Notes under the pieces: model-generated
Databases searched by the model: none
The model's input: the letters and a program-made list of their open reading frames with translations, nothing else
What the model was told of the DNA's origin: nothing
Shown here: one piece after another, positions 59,534 to 64,000 of the stretch
Layout of the letters: every line of letters starts with the position of its first letter
Numbering within the stretch: position 1 is the stretch's first letter
Made by a program: the position numbers and the translations under genes
NCBI RefSeq assembly: GCF_032842945.2
Contig: NZ_CP146606.1
Coordinates: 620,001 to 684,000 of the forward strand
Direction: 5' to 3'
Length of the DNA stretch: 64,000 nt
Source: Roseovarius sp. W115
Lineage (GTDB): Bacteria; Pseudomonadota; Alphaproteobacteria; Rhodobacterales; Rhodobacteraceae

Positions 59534-60430
59534 CTACACCACCGCCCGTTGTGAACGATCGAGGCCCAGTGTTTTGGCCAGTGCATCTGCTGTCAGATTC
59601 ACACCGATGATGAGAGAGCTGAGCGCGAACATCGGGCCCAGAACGCCCCAGGGGGCCAAAGACATGTAGACCCGCGCCTCAGAGACTTCCTGGCCCCAGT
59701 CGGGTGTGGGCGGAGCCACACCGTAGCCCAAAAAGGAAAGTGCGGAAAAGCTCAGCAGCATCCAGCTCAGTCGCATGGCCCCTTCGACCATGACCACATC
59801 GAACACGTTGGGAAGAAGCTCTCGCCACATGATGTTACCGCGTTTGTGGCCGCGGGCGCGGGCGGCAACAATAAAATCACGGGCGACAACGCCATGTGTT
59901 GCGGCGCGCACCACGCGGATGACGGGGATGCCGAAAAGGAAGCCGAGCGTCAGGATCAGCACGAGGTTTCCCCCATCGAACATCACCACCACGACCATGA
60001 GCGGCAGTATACCCGGCAATGACAGGACCGCATCAACCAGCCGCATTGCGACCTCATCGATCCAACCGCCCCGCAGACCGAGGTAAATCCCCAGAAGCCC
60101 ACCCCAAAGCATCGCCAGCGGTGTGGCAATACCACAGACAATCAGCGCCTGCCGCCCGCCTTGCAAAACGCGGCTGAACACATCTCTGCCCAACGCATCG
60201 GTGCCCAGCCAATGATTGGAGGTGGGCGGGGCGAGTATTTCATCTGACCCCATTGTGATGGCGTCATGCGGCACAATCCAAGGGCTAAGGATAGCCACCA
60301 CGACATGCAAAGTGACCAGAAAGATACCGATCGCGCCGGACGGTCTGCTGCCTGCTTCGCGCAAGATGTTGATCCAGCGTCGCAAAAGCGAGGGTCGGTC
60401 TTGTCTTATCTGTTCCACCTGCGCCATCAC
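59534..60430 (-). CDS. Peptide/nickel-type ABC transporter permease (DppC/OppC family)
   Basis: A 298-aa inner-membrane permease: N-terminal membrane helix (GAIGIFLVTLHVVVAILSPW), the family segment HWLGTDALGRDVFSRVLQGG, and the EAA loop VRAATHGVVARDFIVAARAR. Overlaps the upstream permease as ATGA (60427-60430). It pairs with the DppB-type permease to form the channel. Confidence 0.92.
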   Translation of the reverse strand: MMAQVEQIRQDRPSLLRRWINILREAGSRPSGAIGIFLVTLHVVVAILSPWIVPHDAITMGSDEILAPPTSNHWLGTDALGRDVFSRVLQGGRQALIVCGIATPLAMLWGGLLGIYLGLRGGWIDEVAMRLVDAVLSLPGILPLMVVVVMFDGGNLVLILTLGFLFGIPVIRVVRAATHGVVARDFIVAARARGHKRGNIMWRELLPNVFDVVMVEGAMRLSWMLLSFSALSFLGYGVAPPTPDWGQEVSEARVYMSLAPWGVLGPMFALSSLIIGVNLTADALAKTLGLDRSQRAVV

Positions 60431-61383
60431 ATCCGCCCCAATTGCGACCTTTGCCGCGGGTTGAGCAAGATTGTCAGCAGATCAGCCACCAGGTTGATCA
60501 CCACATAGGTCGCTGCAACGAGCAATGTGATCGCCTGGATCACCGGCAGATTTCGGTCGGAAATAGCGTCGATCATCATGCGGCCAAGGCCCGGATAGTT
60601 GAAGACGACCTCAACCACGACCACCCCACCCAAGAGCCATGCCACGGTGAGAGCAACCACGTTGATCGCAGGCAAGAGGGCCGAGGGCAGTGCGTGACGA
60701 AAGACAATGCGCCAGTATGGCACGCCTTTGAGTTGGGCCATCTGAACAAATTCACTGGCCATGACTTCGATCACCGAAGACCGCACCATGCGCATGATAT
60801 GCGCCACCATGACAAAGGTGAGCACGATGGAGGCGGGAACAAATTCCGGAAAGAAATCAAGGGCCGGGGCATCTGCAGGCGTCAGAACAACCGCCGGCAA
60901 CCAGCCAAGCCAGATTGCGAAGACCAGAACAAGGATCGTTGCCGTGACAAACTCCGGGATGGTCATGGCAAAGATCGCCGCAGTGGATACGAACAAGTCG
61001 GGAAAGCTGTCACGCCACAGTCCGGCGACGACACCTAGGAAAATCGCAAGAGGAACACCAACACTCAGCGCACCTGCCGCCAGCAGGATGGAGTTTTTAA
61101 CACGCAGCGCCACCTCGGACGTAATGTGTGTTTCGCCATCCACTGAGACACCAAAATCGCCTTGCACGGCGGCTGCAGCCCACTCGAGGTAGCGGGTGAT
61201 CGCGGGTTTATCGAGGCCCAGAGCAGCCCGGCAGTTGTCCAGAAGCTGCCCCTGTGCATCGCGCTCCAGATAGGCTGTACAGGCATCGCCCGGCAGAGTT
61301 TCGATGCCGACAAAAATGATGACAGAGACCAGCCACAACGTGACCAGACCCAAGCTCAACCTTTTCAGAATCAGACTAACCAT
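60427..61383 (-). CDS. Peptide/nickel-type ABC transporter permease (DppB/OppB family)
   Basis: A 318-aa permease with six helices, starting ILKRLSLGLVTLWLVSVIIF, with DppB hallmarks PGDACTAYLERDAQGQLLDN, RALGLDKPAITRYLEWAAAA-type segment, and VRSSVIEVMASEFVQMAQLK (EAA loop). It is the first of the three transporter genes. No periplasmic binding protein is found in the window, so it may be encoded elsewhere or further off. Confidence 0.92.
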   Translation of the reverse strand: MVSLILKRLSLGLVTLWLVSVIIFVGIETLPGDACTAYLERDAQGQLLDNCRAALGLDKPAITRYLEWAAAAVQGDFGVSVDGETHITSEVALRVKNSILLAAGALSVGVPLAIFLGVVAGLWRDSFPDLFVSTAAIFAMTIPEFVTATILVLVFAIWLGWLPAVVLTPADAPALDFFPEFVPASIVLTFVMVAHIMRMVRSSVIEVMASEFVQMAQLKGVPYWRIVFRHALPSALLPAINVVALTVAWLLGGVVVVEVVFNYPGLGRMMIDAISDRNLPVIQAITLLVAATYVVINLVADLLTILLNPRQRSQLGRM

Positions 61384-61523
61384 CCGGTCCCGTCGCGCGT
61401 GCCATGTGCCAGTTCAACTTGAGTGGTGGACACATTGGCGTTCTCCCATTTTGCCGACCCTAGACCGGGCCGATGCCATGCGTCGAGACACTTGTCACAT
61501 TTTTCACAAAGAATTTCGTAAGT

Positions 61524-62018
61524 TCAACGCATTCGGCGCAGGCTGATCGCCGCGCCAACAGCCTCCGGCTGCGGCATGTCAGACTGGGTGCGGGCCATGG
61601 CTTTCACGTTGTTCAGGATGTCTACGGGCATGGGCGCCACCTTTGGGCCTGACATATCCACATGCAAAACCATGGATTCACCTGTCGCTGCCATCCAACC
61701 ATCTTCGTGGTACATTTCCTGATAACTGTGGAACCGTTTTTCATCGTGATCGACGATACGAAAGGCGATGCGTACTTTGTCCCCAAGTTTTAGCTCACGC
61801 ATGTAGCGAATGTGAAATTCGGCTGTGTACGTGGTCAGCCCCCGTTCCTCGGCGTAGTCAGGACCGAAGCCCAGCACCGCATAAGCCTCATCCGCACCGC
61901 GATCAAAAAGGACGGTATTGTAGCCCATGTTGAGGTGATTATTGTAGTCTATCCAGTCGGCCTCAATGGCGTGCAGGTTGGACATGAAAAGTTTGGGATC
62001 AGGCATCGTGTGGCTCAT
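61524..62018 (-). CDS. Acyl-CoA thioesterase, hotdog fold (betainyl-CoA thioesterase-like)
   Basis: A single hotdog domain (164 aa) resembling the thioesterase fused to L-carnitine dehydrogenase in some bacteria: EADWIDYNNHLNMGYNTVLF, with the conserved Asp and Asn, then YTAEFHIRYMRELKLGDKVR and RFHSYQEMYHEDGWMAATGE. It would hydrolyse a short acyl-CoA, possibly betainyl-CoA from carnitine breakdown; the substrate is inferred. ATG 62018 is chosen among several near starts. It is divergent from a GntR regulator and upstream of the ABC operon on the same strand. Confidence 0.78.
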   Translation of the reverse strand: MSHTMPDPKLFMSNLHAIEADWIDYNNHLNMGYNTVLFDRGADEAYAVLGFGPDYAEERGLTTYTAEFHIRYMRELKLGDKVRIAFRIVDHDEKRFHSYQEMYHEDGWMAATGESMVLHVDMSGPKVAPMPVDILNNVKAMARTQSDMPQPEAVGAAISLRRMR

Positions 62019-62117
62019 TTTGGTCAGGTCAGTAACATCATCCCCTTTGCATCGACTGGATGCCAAGGAATTCTGCCCGGTACGAAACACTGCAAAACCA
62101 GTGCTTTACGCCGACAC

Positions 62118-62145
62118 CATACCAATTTATACCAATTATACCAAA
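62118..62145. promoter_or_regulatory. Triple TACCAA direct repeat, candidate GntR operator
   Basis: TACCAA occurs at 62120, 62130 and 62139, spaced 10 and 9 bases, i.e. on one face of the helix. It lies between the thioesterase and gntR starts, 17 bases before the latter. It is a plausible operator of the adjacent FadR-type regulator. Confidence 0.5.
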
Positions 62146-62161
62146 AGTGACGCGGTGAAAG

Positions 62162-62890
62162 ATGAGCACGTCTGTAACATCCGACGATCCCGGCATTGTC
62201 ATCCCAGGCCAGATCGGGGCCACGGTCCAGATCGTGGTGGATACGCTTTTTGCGCGGATAAAGTCTGAGGAATATCAAAGAGATACGCGCCTTCCGTCTG
62301 AGCGAACTCTGGCGGCGGAGTTGGGTGTGGCGCGCAACACAGTGCGCGAAGCGCTGGATGTGCTGGAGAGCCAGAACGTGATCCTGCGGCGGCCCGGATC
62401 TGGCAGCTTTGTCACCTACAGGTCCAGCCCCCGCGCCGCCATGACCGCCGACAGCGTGGCAGGCGAAACCAGCCCGCTCGACCACCTTGTGGTACGGGGC
62501 ATTCTGGAGCCCGAGATTGTACGGCTGGCCGTGGTGAACATGACACCGCGCATGGTGTCGGACATGGCCAAAACGCTGTCTCAGATCGAAGCGGTCACAA
62601 CCGATCTCGATGCCTTTATCGCCTTGGAAGAAAAGCTTTATGTGCAGATCGCGGAGGGCACGGGCAACGCCCTTTTGGCGTCGTGCTACAGGCTGGCGGT
62701 CGAAACCTACCGCCAGAGCTTTCGCACCGAGCTGCGCCGCCGAAGCCTCACGCCCAAACGCGTGCAGGACTACCAAAAACGCTACAACACGCTTTATAAC
62801 GCCATCGCTTCTCGCGATGTGGCGCAAGCAGTGGAATTCATCAAACTGCACCTCGTGGAAGAGCAAAAACTACTCTTGCAGGACGGATAA
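62162..62890 (+). CDS. GntR-family (FadR/FCD) transcriptional regulator
   Basis: A winged helix-turn-helix (LPSERTLAAELGVARNTVRE, residues 44-63, then RRPGSGSFV) is joined to an FCD ligand domain (residues about 105-240) with helical PLDHLVVRGILEPEIVRLAV and metal/ligand-binding His in IKLHLVEEQ. Length 242 aa. It is divergent from the thioesterase and probably controls that operon. Confidence 0.9.
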   Translation: MSTSVTSDDPGIVIPGQIGATVQIVVDTLFARIKSEEYQRDTRLPSERTLAAELGVARNTVREALDVLESQNVILRRPGSGSFVTYRSSPRAAMTADSVAGETSPLDHLVVRGILEPEIVRLAVVNMTPRMVSDMAKTLSQIEAVTTDLDAFIALEEKLYVQIAEGTGNALLASCYRLAVETYRQSFRTELRRRSLTPKRVQDYQKRYNTLYNAIASRDVAQAVEFIKLHLVEEQKLLLQDG

Positions 62891-62922
62891 AGGTTAACGC
62901 CCTTATTTTGCTGGAATTTGGG

Positions 62923-62963
62923 CGTCGGTATTACATCGGTATCACGTCGGTATCGCGTCGGTG
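62923..62963 (+). repeat. 11-bp-period GTCGGTAT tandem, copy 2
   Basis: Four units of (C)RTCGGTATNN: CGTCGGTATTA, CATCGGTATCA, CGTCGGTATCG, CGTCGGTGC. It shares GTCGGTATCACGTCGGTAT with 38269-38298. It lies downstream of gntR, in the gap 62891-63168, which holds no gene. Confidence 0.65.
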
Positions 62964-63168
62964 CGGGATCGGTAAAGCACCCCAGTTAACAGGGCGCACG
63001 ATGGGTTTCTCAATGTTCAAGGATTGGTAGTCAAAGTTTGGCGCGTGATGTGCTTGGCGAAATTCAGGGTTTACAGATTTGTTCTGAGAGCGCTTGGGGT
63101 CTTCTTTGCGGACAAAGCGGACCTAAAGTCTCGCGATGTATTGACCAATTCTCATCAGATCCGAGGCT

Positions 63169-63768
63169 TCAATTTGGCTGTGCAATTTTTTGGCTGCTCA
63201 GCCTCGCTTCCAAAAACCGTCTGAGAATGTTTCGTGCGTCATCAGCATTCGAAACAGTTCCGTGGGCCAGCAGAGTCCATAGACCATAGACCATGGCAAG
63301 ATATTCCAATGAGAGCGTTCTTGCGTCATTTCTACGGAACCCCAAGCTGCGCAAGTCGTGCACAATATTACTGGTCATGCGTCTCGTATTGATTTTCTCC
63401 AACCGGGCCAGGGCTGGCGTATTCATGGCCTGTGCGCTTATGGCAAACCAAGTCGCGACCACCCGGGGTGTGACCATTTCGGCGCTGACTTGCGCCTCAA
63501 GAACAGCGTTGAGGCGATCCAGAGGTGAGCTCGATTGTTTCAATCGCACACGTGTGGCGGCGCCCAGCCTCACGTATAAGTGGCGATAGACAGCAGCAAT
63601 AACGGCATTCTTATCGCCGAAGTAGTAAAGAATATGACTTGGCGCGACGCCAGCATAACGCGCTATGGCTTTGAGACTTGTGTTTTCGAAGCCTTCCGAA
63701 TGGATGCAATCCATGACGGCCTCGATTATTTGTCTGCGGCGTACCGGCTCCATTCCAACCTTGGGCAT
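63169..63768 (-). CDS. BetI-like TetR-family repressor
   Basis: A 199-aa TetR regulator whose start PKVGMEPVRRRQIIEAVMDC and HTH (LKAIARYAGVAPSHILYYFG) closely follow BetI, the choline-responsive repressor of betaine synthesis genes. The ligand domain (AEMVTPRVVATWFAISAQAM) also fits BetI. It is divergent from a Rieske oxygenase gene and so probably represses it; the effector is likely choline, betaine or carnitine. Confidence 0.85.
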   Translation of the reverse strand: MPKVGMEPVRRRQIIEAVMDCIHSEGFENTSLKAIARYAGVAPSHILYYFGDKNAVIAAVYRHLYVRLGAATRVRLKQSSSPLDRLNAVLEAQVSAEMVTPRVVATWFAISAQAMNTPALARLEKINTRRMTSNIVHDLRSLGFRRNDARTLSLEYLAMVYGLWTLLAHGTVSNADDARNILRRFLEARLSSQKIAQPN

Positions 63769-63815
63769 GCGATCTCCATTCGCATTCTCACACTACGGTT
63801 CAAAAATAGTTTTTC

Positions 63816-63831
63816 TTGACCGAACGTTCAA
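63816..63831. promoter_or_regulatory. Candidate BetI/TetR operator
   Basis: TTGACCGAACGTTCAA holds a perfect GAACGTTC core palindrome flanked by TTGA and CAA. It lies in the divergent spacer between the TetR gene and the Rieske oxygenase gene, about 45 bases before each start. Confidence 0.5.
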
Positions 63832-63873
63832 ACAAAATAAATTTGGAATGCAATCACTCCAGAGAATCAGCCG

Positions 63874-64000
63874 ATGACACAGGAAATCTTCGATTGGCCA
63901 AACCGCGAGCTTGAAGCGGCGCAAACCCTTCCATCACGATACTTTTTTGACCCGGCGATCTTCGATGCCGAGAAGCGCGCGATTTTCTACAAGGCCTGGC
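63874..64000 (+). CDS. Rieske-type ring-hydroxylating/demethylating oxygenase alpha subunit, 3' end outside window
   Basis: Only the first 42 codons are present (start TQEIFDWPNRELEAAQTLPS, then RYFFDPAIFDAEKRAIF, ending FYKAW). This matches the N-terminus of the large subunit in Rieske oxygenases such as those acting on glycine betaine, stachydrine or carnitine. The Rieske and iron sites are beyond the window. Position beside a BetI-like repressor, and near a betainyl-CoA thioesterase-like gene, supports a quaternary-amine substrate. Confidence 0.75.
   Translation, partial: MTQEIFDWPNRELEAAQTLPSRYFFDPAIFDAEKRAIFYKAW

Noticed and set aside
1..64000. CRISPR array, prophage, integrase or complete insertion sequence
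   Set aside because: No regularly spaced identical repeats with unique spacers, and no transposase, integrase or phage structural protein could be recognised on either strand.

Overview
The window reads as a chromosomal segment of a Rhodobacterales alphaproteobacterium (Roseobacter-group type). Evidence: typical gene neighbourhoods and families (CarD, an SUV3-like helicase next to an S4-domain protein and a 7Fe ferredoxin, DUF6476, DUF3422, MmcB, RibBX-type RibBA, pntAB, gatB), a tRNA-His with an A discriminator, and an alphaproteobacterial LexA site (GTTC-N7-GTTC). Most genes are housekeeping. Accessory material is limited to short repeats, a YjhX/YjhQ-type toxin-antitoxin pair, a sulfation/glycosylation patch and a probable quaternary-amine catabolic locus at the right edge.

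Layout. 0-3.7 kb: ankyrin protein and KefB-like antiporter. 3.8-5.6 kb: divergent cobT and cobS. 5.7-10.6 kb (minus strand): TPR protein, SUV3-like helicase, S4 protein, fdxA, carD. 10.7-15.4 kb: SCP2 protein, alpha/beta hydrolase, convergent FAH hydrolase, then a ligase-associated exonuclease and an ATP-dependent DNA ligase. 15.5-23.5 kb: pepF, a GNAT fusion, DksA-like zinc finger, a large ICMT-like membrane protein, a lipoprotein hydrolase, rpoH with a sigma-32-like promoter, rluD, and tRNA-His. 23.6-28.3 kb: mmcB behind a LexA box, a two-gene membrane/ClpP-like operon, DUF2189. 28.4-30.6 kb: ribBX-ribH-nusB. 31-36 kb: a CPA1 antiporter, a Sat-CysC enzyme read in frame with a MarR/EPS-type winged helix, and two glycosyltransferases. 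36-40 kb: flavin reductase, DUF3422, yjhX-yjhQ and a repeat-rich gap. 40-43 kb: pntA-pntB. 43-55 kb: small methyltransferase, SDR, MmcQ, Hint protein, glutamine amidotransferase, pepN, SLT protein, DUF2235 hydrolase, HxlR pair. 55-57.7 kb: gatB and a Cys-rich secreted protein. 57.9-64 kb: peptide/nickel-type ABC importer, acyl-CoA thioesterase, GntR, BetI-like TetR and the start of a Rieske oxygenase.

Two cross-cutting observations stand out. First, five genes (carD, the DNA ligase, a GT10-like transferase, the DUF2235 hydrolase and gatB) are each disrupted or mis-terminated in a way that restoring a single base in a short homopolymer repairs. This looks more like systematic one-base deletions in the assembly than five independent pseudogenisations, and the same cause could explain the in-frame joining of the MarR-like domain to Sat-CysC. 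Second, several dispersed repeat families occupy the intergenic gaps: a 117-bp element with AGCGTTTCGC ends, present as two inverted full copies plus fragments; paired AT-rich palindromes; and an 11-bp-period GTCGGTAT tandem.

I did not find a clearly new defence or biosynthetic system. The best candidates for new biology are the wHTH-Sat-CysC reading frame with a 20-bp palindrome at its start, beside glycosyltransferases (possible control of sulfated exopolysaccharide), and the coiled-coil membrane protein coupled to a secreted ClpP-fold protein at 24.5-26.5 kb. Coordinates of start codons were often moved inward from the longest frame on the basis of Shine-Dalgarno sites and family start positions; these choices are stated per gene.
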